A stretch of DNA of 64,000 nt from Actinomycetes bacterium (GTDB lineage: Bacteria > Actinomycetota > Acidimicrobiia > Acidimicrobiales > Ilumatobacteraceae), in NCBI GenBank assembly GCA_029782355.1, contig JAKOUY010000023.1:310001-374000 (forward strand), read 5' to 3'. The notes under the pieces are model-generated. The model did not search any database and was not told the DNA's origin. It was given only the letters and a program-made list of their open reading frames with translations. Shown here in pieces: positions 1 to 9,036 of this stretch (its first letter is position 1; each line of letters begins with the position of its first letter). Both the position numbers and the translations under genes were made by a program.

Positions 1-747
<747 letters not shown>

Positions 748-863
748 AGCGGCGCTCCAGGCTATCGGCGCGGCGGGTGAGCAGGGCGGGCTCGATCCGC
801 GGTGGGTTTCCGGGGCAGTGCTACGTTGACCGTCACTCGGACGGACGACAGAAAGGCACGACG

Positions 864-1628
864 ATGCTCGCGGAGTACTCGGGATTCTTCAGCCGGAACA
901 GCCTGGGCACCTTCGGGTTCCGCTGGCTGCACATCCTCGCCGGGATCACCTGGATCGGCCTGCTGTACTACTTCAACTTCGTCCAGGTCCCGGCCTTCGC
1001 CGAGTACGGCGACGAGGCCAAGGCCCGCAACATCGCCCTCGACAAGGTCGCCCGCCGCGCCCTGTGGTGGTTCCGCTGGGCGGCGTTCTCCACCTTCGTC
1101 ACCGGGATCCTGATCACGGTGGTGACCGAGAAGTACTACTCGAACAACTTCGGCAAATCCGGGCGGGGTCTGGCCATCACGACCGGCATGATCCTCGGCA
1201 CGATCATGATGCTCAACGTGTGGGGCGTGATCTGGCGCAACCAGAAGGTCGTCCTGGCCAACGCGGCGAACCTGATCGCCGGCGGTCAGGCCGATCCGGC
1301 CGCAGCCGCGGCCGGCCGCAAGGCGCTGATGGCCAGCCGGCAGAACACGGTCTTCTCGGTCTCGATGCTGTTCTTCATGGTGTTCACCGCGCACAGCTTC
1401 TACCAGGGCAACGTCCTGAGCGGCGGGAAGGTCGGCACCTACTGGCTGATCGCCCTGATCATCATCGCCGTCCTCGAGCTCAACGCCCTGGGCCTGATGC
1501 CGTGGAAGACCGAGGTCAACAAGGGCCTCAACAAGCTCTACGACAACGGTGTGCGCGGCACGCTCATCGCCGCCTTCGGGCTGTGGGTGATCTTCCTGAT
1601 CCTGACGGAGATCTTCTTCAAGATCTGA
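864..1628 (+). CDS. PuuD-like (urate hydroxylase N-terminal, DUF989) membrane protein
   Basis: 254-aa integral membrane protein. The first helix region, [20 protein letters not shown], is the hallmark of the PuuD/Urate_ox_N family; about six further hydrophobic helices follow, up to residue 254. In characterised PuuD proteins this membrane domain carries a C-terminal cytochrome c and hydroxylates urate. Here there is no CxxCH, so the protein is the membrane module alone and urate activity is not established. ATG 864 has an AGAAAGG ribosome site 8 bases upstream, and TACGTT at 822-827 is a plausible -10 box. The longer reading frame from 777 gives a non-family N terminus and was rejected. No purine genes are adjacent. 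Confidence 0.7.
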   Translation: MLAEYSGFFSRNSLGTFGFRWLHILAGITWIGLLYYFNFVQVPAFAEYGDEAKARNIALDKVARRALWWFRWAAFSTFVTGILITVVTEKYYSNNFGKSGRGLAITTGMILGTIMMLNVWGVIWRNQKVVLANAANLIAGGQADPAAAAAGRKALMASRQNTVFSVSMLFFMVFTAHSFYQGNVLSGGKVGTYWLIALIIIAVLELNALGLMPWKTEVNKGLNKLYDNGVRGTLIAAFGLWVIFLILTEIFFKI

Positions 1629-1648
1629 CCCGCCCCGCTCGGCAACCC

Positions 1649-1686
1649 GTCGTGACATGTTCGCCACGTGGCGTTCATGTCACGAC
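1649..1686. terminator. Long hairpin between convergent genes
   Basis: Inverted repeat GTCGTGACATG (1649-1659) / CATGTCACGAC (1676-1686), an 11-bp perfect stem. It encloses the perfect 12-bp palindrome CGCCACGTGGCG (1662-1673), flanked by TT on both sides. It sits between the converging ends of the PuuD-like gene and the cupredoxin gene, so a bidirectional transcription end is likely. There is no T-tract, as is common in GC-rich actinobacteria. Confidence 0.6.
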
Positions 1687-1694
1687 ACGATGGC

Positions 1695-1722
1695 TCAGCT
1701 GACCGTCATCAGCTGACCGTCA
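1695..1722. repeat. Perfect 14-bp tandem duplication at the end of the cupredoxin gene
   Basis: TCAGCTGACCGTCA occurs twice head-to-tail (1695-1708, 1709-1722). The copy inside the gene encodes the last residues and stop of the cupredoxin (TVS-stop); the other copy repeats the same codons just after the stop. This looks like a recent slippage duplication. Confidence 0.85.
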
Positions 1723-2086
1723 GGGTGGCCTTCATGTTGCTGTGGCCGGGGACGGTGCAGATCAGCGTGTAGGTCCCGGGCTTCAACGTGAAGGTGCCCG
1801 TCTTCGTGGCGTTGGGGTTGGCGTCGATCACCGTGCCACTGTCGACGCCGTCGGCGCCGACCGCGTGCAGGTTGTGGTTGACCAGGTCGTCGTTCTGCAG
1901 GCGGACGACGACCTTGCCGTCGGTGGCGGTGGCCGTGTAGGCCGGCTTGTCCCAGGCGATGTGGTTGGCGACGACGACCAGATCGGCGGGTGGCTGGGTG
2001 GTGGCGGACTTGCTGTCCGAGCCGCAGGCCCCGAGGGCCACGAGGGCGAGCAGGGGAGCGGCGGCGGCGAGACGGCGGCGAGACAT
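1709..2086 (-). CDS. Small cupredoxin (plastocyanin-like) lipoprotein
   Basis: 125-aa exported protein. Signal peptide MSRRRLAAAAPLLALVALG ends in lipobox LGAC (Cys20), so it is predicted to be lipid-anchored outside the membrane. The remaining ~100 residues form a cupredoxin fold. Probable type-1 copper ligands are a His in NHNLH (about residue 75) and the Cys, His and Met of CTVPGHSNM near the C terminus. Role: one-electron carrier or copper binding; the partner is unknown. ATG 2086 has a minus-strand -10 box TAGGAT (2095-2100) 8 bases away, which suggests a leaderless mRNA. It is divergent from kgd. A second cupredoxin lipoprotein lies at 20855-21403. Confidence 0.82.
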   Translation of the reverse strand: MSRRRLAAAAPLLALVALGACGSDSKSATTQPPADLVVVANHIAWDKPAYTATATDGKVVVRLQNDDLVNHNLHAVGADGVDSGTVIDANPNATKTGTFTLKPGTYTLICTVPGHSNMKATLTVS

Positions 2087-2094
2087 GGCGTCCG

Positions 2095-2100
2095 ATCCTA
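2095..2100 (-). promoter_or_regulatory. -10 box of cupredoxin gene (leaderless)
   Basis: TAGGAT on the minus strand, 8 bases before ATG 2086. It lies within the divergent promoter region shared with kgd. Confidence 0.5.
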
Positions 2101-2135
2101 CAAGCGCAGCCGGCCAGCGCCGAGAACCGCCGCGG

Positions 2136-2141
2136 TACGAT
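2136..2141 (+). promoter_or_regulatory. -10 box of kgd (leaderless)
   Basis: TACGAT, 7 bases before GTG 2149. The spacing puts the transcription start at or next to the start codon, and no ribosome site is visible. Confidence 0.5.
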
Positions 2142-2148
2142 CCACCCC

Positions 2149-5100
2149 GTGACCGTCACCGACCCCCGGCCCGACTCGGCATCCCCCGCCCCGGCGTCGA
2201 CACCCGCGGCGTTCGGGGCCAACTCGTGGTTGGTCGACGAGATGTACGAGCGCTACCGGGCCGAGCCGACCTCGGTCAGCGAGTCGTGGCAGGAGTTCTT
2301 CTCCGACTACCGCAGCTCGTCGGCGCCCCCGGCTCCCGCTGCGGTCGCGGTCGCCTCCACCCCGGCAGTCGGAGCCGCTCCGGCCACGACATCGACCGCC
2401 GCGGCTGCCCCGCCACCCGCCCCGCCGGCGGCGGCGCAACCGGCGGCCGAGCCGGGCGAGCCGATCCGCGGCGCCGGTGTGGCCATCGCCGCCAACATGG
2501 AGCGCAGCCTGTCGGTCCCCACCGCCACCAGTTTTCGCAACGTCCCGGCCAAGCTGCTGGAGGTCAACCGCAAGGTGATCAACGGCTACCGCAGCCGCAC
2601 CGGGCAGAGCAAGGTCAGCTTCACCCACATCATCGGCTACGCGGTGGTCCGGGCGATCGCCGATGCCGTGCCGTCGATGAACAACACCTTCGCCGAAGGG
2701 TCCGACGGCAAGCCTCGCCTCGTGCGCAACGCCCACGTCAACATGGGTCTGGCCGTCGACGTCGACAAGGGCGACGGCGTGCGCACCCTGGTGGTGCCCG
2801 TGCTGAAGGACGCCGACACCTACTCGTTCCTCGAGTTCCTCAACGCCTACGAGGACCTGATCCGCAAGGTCAAGCAGAACAAGCTGCAGGTCAGCGACTT
2901 CCAGGGAGCGACCATCTCGCTGACCAACCCGGGCACCATCGGCACGGTGCAGAGCGTGCCCCGACTGATGCCCGGCCAGGGCGTCATCGTCGGCGTCGGC
3001 ACCATCGACTACCCGGCCGCGTTCCAAGGCGCCGACGAGGTGGCCCTCGGTCAGCTGGGCATCAGCAAGGTCGTCACGATCACCAGCACCTACGACCACC
3101 GGATCATCCAGGGTGCCGAGAGCGGGCTGTTCCTCAAGCGGGTCCACGAGCTGCTGCTCGGCGAGCATGACTTCTACCAGCGGGTCTTCGACGATCTCGG
3201 CGTGCCGTACCGGGCCGTCGAGTGGCACGTCGACCACAACGACCTCGAGCACGAGGACGACATGCTGCACAAGCAGATGCAGGTCGCCACGCTGATCCGG
3301 GTCCACCGGGTCCGCGGCCACCTCATCGCCGACCTCGACCCGCTGCGCTGGAAGGACCCGCAGATGCCCGTCGAGCTCGACCCGGCCACCTACGGGCTGA
3401 CCATCTGGGACCTCGATCGCGAGTTCCTGACCGGCGGGGTGGGCGGCACCGAGAAGGTCAAGCTCGGTGACCTGCTGGGCATGCTGCGTGACGCGTACTG
3501 CCGGACCATCGGCGTCGAGTACATGCACATCCAGGACACCGCCGAGCAGCGCTGGATCCAGTCCAAGGTGGAGGGCGTCCGGGCCACGCCCGACAAGGCT
3601 CGCTCGCAGCGGATCCTCGAACGGCTCAACGCCGCCGAGGCCTTCGAGAAGTTCCTGGCCACCAAGTACGTCGGCACCAAGCGCTTCGGCCTCGAAGGTG
3701 CCGAGTCGGCGATCCCGATCCTCGACCAGATCCTCGACATGGCCGCCGACGCCGGCCAGCGCAAGGCCGTGCTGGGCATGGCCCACCGCGGCCGGCTGAA
3801 CGTGCTGGCGAACGTGATGGGCAAGAGCTACGACCAGATCTTCAAGGAGTTCGAGGGCCACGTCGACCCCACGTCGGTGCAGGGGTCGGGCGACGTCAAG
3901 TATCACCTCGGTGCCACCGGCACCTTCCACAGCCGGGCGGGCAACGGCCTGCCCATCGAGCTGGCGCCGAACCCCAGCCACCTGGAGACCGTCGACCCGA
4001 TCGTGCTCGGCATGGTCCGGGCCACCCAGGACTTCATCGATCCACCGTGGTCGTTCCCGGCGCTGGCCGTGCTGATCCACGGCGACGCCGCCTTCGCCGG
4101 TCAGGGCGTGGTCGCCGAGTGCCTGGCGATGAGCGGGATCACCGGCTACCAGGTGGGCGGCACCATCCACCTGATCATCAACAACCAGATCGGGTTCACC
4201 ACCAGCCCGCAGCACTCGCGCAGCTCGCAGTACTGCAGCGACGTCGGCAAGATGGTCCAGGCGCCGATCTTCCACGTCAACGGCGACGACCCCGAGGCCT
4301 GCGTGCGGGTTGCCGAGCTGGCCTTCGAGTACCGCCAGACGTTCCACAAGGACGTCATCATCGACATGGTCTGCTACCGCCGCTACGGGCACAACGAGGG
4401 CGACGACCCGAGCTACACCCAGCCGCTCATGTACCGGGCCATCGCCGAGCGGCGCAGCGTGCGCAAGCTGTTCGTCGAGTCCCTGGTCAAGCGCGGCGAG
4501 CTGACCCTCGACGAGGCCGAGCAGGCCTTGGCCGACTTCCAGGGCAAGCTCCAGCAGTCCCTCGACGCCGCCCGGGAGAGCGCCCCGGCGCCGGTGAAGG
4601 CGGCCAAGCCGCCCGCTGCCCACGGGGTCCTGCCGCACGTCGACACGGGCGTGGCGCGCCGCACTCTGGACACGATCTTCCAGCACCTCACCGCCTACCC
4701 CGAGGGGTTCAGCCCGCATCCCAAGCTGGCCCGCCAGTTCGACGTGCGGGCCAAGGCCTACGCCGACGGCGAGGTCGACTGGGCCACCGGCGAAGCCCTG
4801 GCCATCGGCTCGCTGGTGCTCGACGGCCACCCGGTTCGGCTGGCCGGCGAGGACAGCCGGCGGGGCACGTTCAGCCAGCGCCACGCCGCGCTCGTGGACC
4901 ACGACACCGAGCAGGTCTGGATCCCGCTGGCCACGCTGCCGGGCGCGCAGGCGCCGTTCTTCGTCTACGACAGTCTGCTCAGCGAGTACGCCGCGCTGGG
5001 GTTCGAGTGGGGCTACGCCCAGACCCGCCCCGACGCCCTAGTCATGTGGGAGGCCCAGTTCGGCGACTTCGTCAACGGCGCCCAGATCGTCATCGACCAG

Positions 5101-5799
5101 TACCTGGTGGCCGCCGAGGACAAGTGGCACGTCCGCAACGGCCTGGTCCTGTTGCTGCCCCATGGCTACGAAGGCCAGGGCCCCGAGCACAGCTCGGCGC
5201 GCATCGAGCGCTTCCTGACCTTGTGCGCCGAGGACAACATCCAGGTGTGCAACGCCACCACCGCGGCCCAGTACTTCCACCTGCTGCGCCGCCAGGTCGG
5301 CCGTGACGTGCTGAAGCCACTCGTCCTGTTCACCCCGAAGGCGCCGCTGCGGATGAAGGAGAGCCGCTCGCCGATCGACGACCTGACCACCGGTTCGTTC
5401 GAGGAGGTCCTCGACGACCCCGGCGTCACCGATCGGGAGGCCGTGCGTCGGATCGCCTTCTGCAGTGGCAAGGTCTGCTGGGACGTGCTCGCCGAGCGCG
5501 ACCGTCGTGGTGAGCCGGTGGCCGTGGTGCGCGTCGAGCAGCTCTACCCCTTCCCCCGCCAGCGTCTCACCGAGGTGTTCGCCTCGTACCCCAACGCCAC
5601 CGAGCTGGTGTGGGTCCAGGAGGAGCCGGACAACATGGGCCCCTGGCACTTCGTCGAGGCTCGCACCTGGCAGCTCCGCGAGCGCTACGACCTGCGCCTG
5701 GCGTCCCGGATCGGCTCGGGCAGTCCGGCCACCGGCAGCAAGACGATCCACGACCAGGAGCTGGCCGACCTGCTGGAGGACACCTTCGCTCCCCGGTGA
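2149..5799 (+). CDS. kgd: Multifunctional 2-oxoglutarate decarboxylase/dehydrogenase E1 with fused E2-like domain
   Basis: 1216-aa actinobacterial Kgd (mycobacterial proteins are about 1230 aa), the 2-oxoglutarate dehydrogenase E1/carboligase of the TCA cycle. Order: N-terminal segment ANSWLVDEMYERYRAEP; an Ala/Pro linker (~60-105); an acyltransferase-like domain (~108-335) ending in the E2 motif YDHRIIQGAESG (His near 317); then the thiamine-diphosphate E1 core, with HGDAAFAGQG near 644 and NNQIGFT near 677 forming the ThDP/Mg site, and a transketolase-like C-terminal domain. No lipoyl domain is present, as in other Kgd proteins. GTG 2149 (MTVTDPRP) was chosen because upstream in-frame sequence is antisense to the cupredoxin gene and a -10 box lies just before it. 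Confidence 0.95.
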   Translation: MTVTDPRPDSASPAPASTPAAFGANSWLVDEMYERYRAEPTSVSESWQEFFSDYRSSSAPPAPAAVAVASTPAVGAAPATTSTAAAAPPPAPPAAAQPAAEPGEPIRGAGVAIAANMERSLSVPTATSFRNVPAKLLEVNRKVINGYRSRTGQSKVSFTHIIGYAVVRAIADAVPSMNNTFAEGSDGKPRLVRNAHVNMGLAVDVDKGDGVRTLVVPVLKDADTYSFLEFLNAYEDLIRKVKQNKLQVSDFQGATISLTNPGTIGTVQSVPRLMPGQGVIVGVGTIDYPAAFQGADEVALGQLGISKVVTITSTYDHRIIQGAESGLFLKRVHELLLGEHDFYQRVFDDLGVPYRAVEWHVDHNDLEHEDDMLHKQMQVATLIRVHRVRGHLIADLDPLRWKDPQMPVELDPATYGLTIWDLDREFLTGGVGGTEKVKLGDLLGMLRDAYCRTIGVEYMHIQDTAEQRWIQSKVEGVRATPDKARSQRILERLNAAEAFEKFLATKYVGTKRFGLEGAESAIPILDQILDMAADAGQRKAVLGMAHRGRLNVLANVMGKSYDQIFKEFEGHVDPTSVQGSGDVKYHLGATGTFHSRAGNGLPIELAPNPSHLETVDPIVLGMVRATQDFIDPPWSFPALAVLIHGDAAFAGQGVVAECLAMSGITGYQVGGTIHLIINNQIGFTTSPQHSRSSQYCSDVGKMVQAPIFHVNGDDPEACVRVAELAFEYRQTFHKDVIIDMVCYRRYGHNEGDDPSYTQPLMYRAIAERRSVRKLFVESLVKRGELTLDEAEQALADFQGKLQQSLDAARESAPAPVKAAKPPAAHGVLPHVDTGVARRTLDTIFQHLTAYPEGFSPHPKLARQFDVRAKAYADGEVDWATGEALAIGSLVLDGHPVRLAGEDSRRGTFSQRHAALVDHDTEQVWIPLATLPGAQAPFFVYDSLLSEYAALGFEWGYAQTRPDALVMWEAQFGDFVNGAQIVIDQYLVAAEDKWHVRNGLVLLLPHGYEGQGPEHSSARIERFLTLCAEDNIQVCNATTAAQYFHLLRRQVGRDVLKPLVLFTPKAPLRMKESRSPIDDLTTGSFEEVLDDPGVTDREAVRRIAFCSGKVCWDVLAERDRRGEPVAVVRVEQLYPFPRQRLTEVFASYPNATELVWVQEEPDNMGPWHFVEARTWQLRERYDLRLASRIGSGSPATGSKTIHDQELADLLEDTFAPR

Positions 5800-5833
5800 C
5801 CCGGCCGGTCATCCCGGGCTGGGTGGGGCAGGG

Positions 5834-6466
5834 TCAGGTCGGGTCGAGGTGCAGGCCGAGGACGGCACCGAGCTCGGTGAGGGCCTCCGCCGGGTCGGTG
5901 ACCTTGATCGTGCGCATGCCCATGGCGGCAGCCGGCTTGAGGTTGATGCCGAGGTCGTCGAGGAACACGCAGCGCGCCGGCTCGACCCCGAGCAGGTCGC
6001 AGGCCAGTCGGTAGAACTCCGGCTGCGGCTTGCGCGAGCCGACCTTGCTGGACTCGACGACGCGGTCGAAGCGCTCGATGATCGCCTGGTGGTCGGCCGG
6101 GCGGCGCTCGCCGGCGATGTTGTTGGTCAGGCAAGCCGTTCGCAGGCCACGGGCGCGGACCGCGTCCAGGGCGGCCACCATGGCCGGACGCACCGTGCCG
6201 GCCAGCAGCGCGCGCACGTCGGCGCCGGGCACCCGGTGGCCGAGCGCGGCCGACTCTGCGGCGAAGGCCTCGTCGAACTCGGCCTCGCCGATGTCGCCGC
6301 GCTCCAGCCGGGCCCAGGCGTTGTCGTTCGGGTTGTGGCTGTTGACCGAGCGAATGAAGCCGACCGGGATCCCGTTGGCGGTCTCGTAGCGGGCGAAGGC
6401 CTCGAACGGGCTGGAGGTGAACACGCCACCGAAGTCCCACAGCACGGCATCGATGGGGGCGGTCAC
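5834..6466 (-). CDS. HAD-superfamily phosphatase
   Basis: 210-aa haloacid-dehalogenase-like hydrolase. Motif I is DFGGV (the nucleophile Asp is followed by FGG instead of the common DxDGT, as in the YihX/epoxide-hydrolase N-domain-like branch); motif II CLTNN; motif III Lys in SRKPQPEFY; motif IV FLDDLGINL. A C1 cap helical region lies at ~20-95. The substrate cannot be told from sequence. GTG 6466 has GGAAGG upstream. The reading frame continues to 6922 but that stretch is antisense to the next gene and has no family similarity. Convergent with kgd, 34 bases apart. Confidence 0.85.
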   Translation of the reverse strand: MTAPIDAVLWDFGGVFTSSPFEAFARYETANGIPVGFIRSVNSHNPNDNAWARLERGDIGEAEFDEAFAAESAALGHRVPGADVRALLAGTVRPAMVAALDAVRARGLRTACLTNNIAGERRPADHQAIIERFDRVVESSKVGSRKPQPEFYRLACDLLGVEPARCVFLDDLGINLKPAAAMGMRTIKVTDPAEALTELGAVLGLHLDPT

Positions 6467-6541
6467 GGCGGTCCTTCCGGGTGAGGGTGGGCGCCCGAGT
6501 GTAGGGGTGGTGGGGGACCGCGTGGTTGACTGGCAGGCGGT

Positions 6542-8257
6542 ATGCCCCAGCATCACGTCGTCGTCGACGGGTCGAACCTCGCCACCGAGGGCCGTTCCCT
6601 GCCCAGTCTCCACCAGCTCAACGACGCCGTGCTGGCGTTCATCGCCGAACACCCCGACTGGCTGGTGACGGTGGTGGCCGACGCCACCTTCGGTCATCGG
6701 ATCGACAAGGCCGAGGTCGCCGACTTCGATGCGGCCGTGGCCAACAACGAGATCGTCTGCCCGCCGGCCGGTGCGGTGGGACGCGGCGATGCCTTCGTGT
6801 TGAGCATCGCCCACAAGGTCGGGGCGACGATCCTGTCCAACGACTCCTACCAGGAGTTCCACGGCACCTATCCGTGGCTGTTCGACGAGGGGCGCCTGAT
6901 CGGCGGCAAACCCGTTCCGCACGTCGGCTGGGTCTTCGTCACCCGGACGCCGGTGCGCGGCGTCACCAGCCGCAAGGCGGTGGCCGACGCCAAACGCAAG
7001 TCCGGCAAGGCCCAGGGTGCGGCGCTGCGGGCCTCACGTCCGAGCGCCGAGGCCAGCCAGCCGATGCCCGTGCCGAAGACCCCGCCGCCCGGACGGTCCA
7101 AGCCGGTCGCCACCCGTCCCGAGCCGGCTCCGCCAGCCACCCCGGCCGCGGCTCCGGCCGGCGAGAGCCACAAGCAGTCGGCCGTCCATGCCCAGGTCAA
7201 CGAGCTGATGACCTTCCTGACCTTCGTCGAGCGTCATCCGGTGGGGGCGGCGGTCACCGGCGTCGTCGATCACTACTCGTCCCACGGCGCCTACGTGCGC
7301 ATCGGCGAGGTGGTCGGCTACGTCCCCCTGCGGTTGATGGGCGATCCGGCGCCGCGCAGCGCCCGCGACGTGATGAAGGTGGGAGACGAGGTCGCCCTGG
7401 TGGTCGACAGCTTCGCCCCCGGTCGGCGCAGCATCGACCTGGCAACCGCGGCGTTCCGAGCGCCCAGTGCCCCGGCCGCCCCGGCCAAGCCGCGCCGCAC
7501 CCGTGCGTCCGCGGCTGGCGAGTCGACCAGCCAGCCTGCGCCGTCCGATCCGCCCGACGCGGTGACGAGCGGCGATGACCGACCGGCCACCGCGCCCGGG
7601 CGCCGCCGGCGCGGTGCCGCAGCCGCCGCCGAGCCCGCCCCGGTGGCCGAGGCGCAGCCGGACGTGGTCGCCCCCAAGCCCTCCCGCCGGGCGCGCCAGC
7701 AGACGGTGGCGGCACCCGCCGAGCCGAGCACTGCGCAGCCGGAGGAGGCGTCGCCGGTGAAGCCGGCCTCCCGCCGCCGGGCCCGGTCGGCCGTGACCCC
7801 ACCGGACGACGCCGCCGCCCCACCCGTGGCGCCGGCCACCGCTGTGAAGCCGGGTACGCGCCGGCGAGCGGCCGCGGCGACAGCCGATCCCGCTCCGGCC
7901 CCGGCCGCTCCCGCTGCGCCGGGGCGCGCCCGCCGCCGACCGGCCGTGGCAGGGCCGGAAGTTGCCGGCGCCCCGCCGGCCTCGGCACCCGGGCCGGCGC
8001 TCACCAAGCGGGCCGGCGCCTCGACGAGCACCCCCGCCACACCCTCGGCACCGAAGTCGGCACCGAAATCTGCACAGAAGTCGACACCGAAGGCTGCACA
8101 GAAATCGACGCCGAAGGCTGCACCGAAGCCGGCACCGAGTTCGGCCGCCAGGCGCACGCCGAAGCCGGCCACCACGCCGGTCGACGCCGCGCCGGGCGAC
8201 ACGGCCCCCGCCCGGACGCGCCCCGCCTCACGGTCGTCGAAACGAGCCGCCGGCTGA
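6542..8257 (+). CDS. NYN/PIN-like putative ribonuclease with S1 domain and long basic tail
   Basis: 571-aa three-part protein. (1) Residues 1-~140: a NYN/Zc3h12a-like nuclease fold; VVDGSNLATEG supplies the first acidic residue, ADATFGHRID and GRGDAFVLSIA supply others, and TILSNDSYQEF the last. (2) Residues ~220-305: S1/OB RNA-binding domain (VGAAVTGVVDHYSSHGAYVR ... VGDEVALVV). (3) Residues ~305-571: low-complexity Ala/Pro/Lys/Arg tail with repeated arginine patches ([28 protein letters not shown]) and 12-bp-coded APKS/AQKS/TPKA repeats. Inference: a ribonuclease tethered to RNA by its basic tail. Its stop overlaps the xthA start (TGATG). Confidence 0.78.
   Translation: MPQHHVVVDGSNLATEGRSLPSLHQLNDAVLAFIAEHPDWLVTVVADATFGHRIDKAEVADFDAAVANNEIVCPPAGAVGRGDAFVLSIAHKVGATILSNDSYQEFHGTYPWLFDEGRLIGGKPVPHVGWVFVTRTPVRGVTSRKAVADAKRKSGKAQGAALRASRPSAEASQPMPVPKTPPPGRSKPVATRPEPAPPATPAAAPAGESHKQSAVHAQVNELMTFLTFVERHPVGAAVTGVVDHYSSHGAYVRIGEVVGYVPLRLMGDPAPRSARDVMKVGDEVALVVDSFAPGRRSIDLATAAFRAPSAPAAPAKPRRTRASAAGESTSQPAPSDPPDAVTSGDDRPATAPGRRRRGAAAAAEPAPVAEAQPDVVAPKPSRRARQQTVAAPAEPSTAQPEEASPVKPASRRRARSAVTPPDDAAAPPVAPATAVKPGTRRRAAAATADPAPAPAAPAAPGRARRRPAVAGPEVAGAPPASAPGPALTKRAGASTSTPATPSAPKSAPKSAQKSTPKAAQKSTPKAAPKPAPSSAARRTPKPATTPVDAAPGDTAPARTRPASRSSKRAAG
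8048..8143 (+). repeat. Eight tandem 12-bp repeats encoding APKS-type units
   Basis: Eight imperfect 12-base units in frame, consensus GCACCGAAGTCG, encoding APKS, APKS, AQKS, TPKA, AQKS, TPKA, APKP, APSS. This histone-H1-like lysine stretch lies near the end of the NYN-S1 protein. Codon use (GCA, AAA) is less GC-rich than its surroundings. Confidence 0.85.
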
Positions 8258-9036
8258 TGCGCGTCGTCACCTGGAACGTCAACTCGCTGAAGGCCCGGCT
8301 GGCTCGGGTGGAGGAGTGGCTGGCCGACGTCCAACCGGACATCCTCTGCATGCAGGAGACCAAGCTGGCCGACGACGCCTTCCCCTCGCTGAGCTTCGCT
8401 GCTCTCGGCTACGAGTCGGTGCACCACGGCCAAGGTCAGTGGAACGGCGTGGCGATCCTGTCCAGAGTTGGCATCGAGCAGGTCACTGCCAACTTCGCGC
8501 CTGGCACCGGCCAGCCCGACCCCGATGCCCGGGTGCTCACCGCCCGCTGCGGGGGGATCCTGGTGACCAACGTCTACGTGCCCAACGGGCGGGCCCTGGA
8601 CAACCCGCACTACGAGTACAAGCTGGCCTGGCTGGATCAGCTCCGCCGCCATCTCGACGCCCTGACCACGGCGGCCGACGACGTCATCGTGGCCGGCGAC
8701 TTCAACATCGCCCCGGCGGACCTCGACGTGTACGACCCGCGCCGCTTCGTCGGCGCGACGCACACCAGCGCTCCCGAGCGTGACCGCCTCGGCCGGTTGC
8801 TCGACTGGGGCCTGACCGATGTCTTCCGCCAGCAGCACGCTGCCGGGCAGCTGTTCAGCTGGTGGGACTACCGCGCCGGCGACTTCCACCAGGGTCGTGG
8901 ACTGCGGATCGACCTCGTCCTGGCCAGCGCCTCGGTGGCGGCTCAGTCGGCGTTCGTGGTCATCGACCGCAACGCCCGCAAGGGACAGTCGCCATCGGAT
9001 CACGCCCCGGTCGTGGTCGACCTGGACCGCGGATGA
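8257..9036 (+). CDS. xthA: Exodeoxyribonuclease III
   Basis: 259-aa AP endonuclease / 3'-5' exonuclease of base excision repair. All family motifs are visible: TWNVNSLKAR (Asn near the N terminus), QETKLADD (metal-binding Glu), NVYVPNG, VAGDFNIAPADLDV (Asp and Asn), RIDLVLAS, and the catalytic C-terminal SDHAPVVVDL (Asp-His). Length matches the family (~260 aa). ATG 8257 overlaps the TGA of the NYN-S1 gene and the 3' end overlaps the thioesterase start (ATGA), so the three genes are probably co-transcribed. Confidence 0.95.
   Translation: MRVVTWNVNSLKARLARVEEWLADVQPDILCMQETKLADDAFPSLSFAALGYESVHHGQGQWNGVAILSRVGIEQVTANFAPGTGQPDPDARVLTARCGGILVTNVYVPNGRALDNPHYEYKLAWLDQLRRHLDALTTAADDVIVAGDFNIAPADLDVYDPRRFVGATHTSAPERDRLGRLLDWGLTDVFRQQHAAGQLFSWWDYRAGDFHQGRGLRIDLVLASASVAAQSAFVVIDRNARKGQSPSDHAPVVVDLDRG

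Noticed and set aside
1990-2148. N-terminal extension of kgd
   Set aside because: That stretch is antisense to the cupredoxin signal peptide and does not match Kgd N termini.
8048-8143. CRISPR or mobile repeat
   Set aside because: The 12-bp units have no spacers and are in frame with the NYN-S1 protein.
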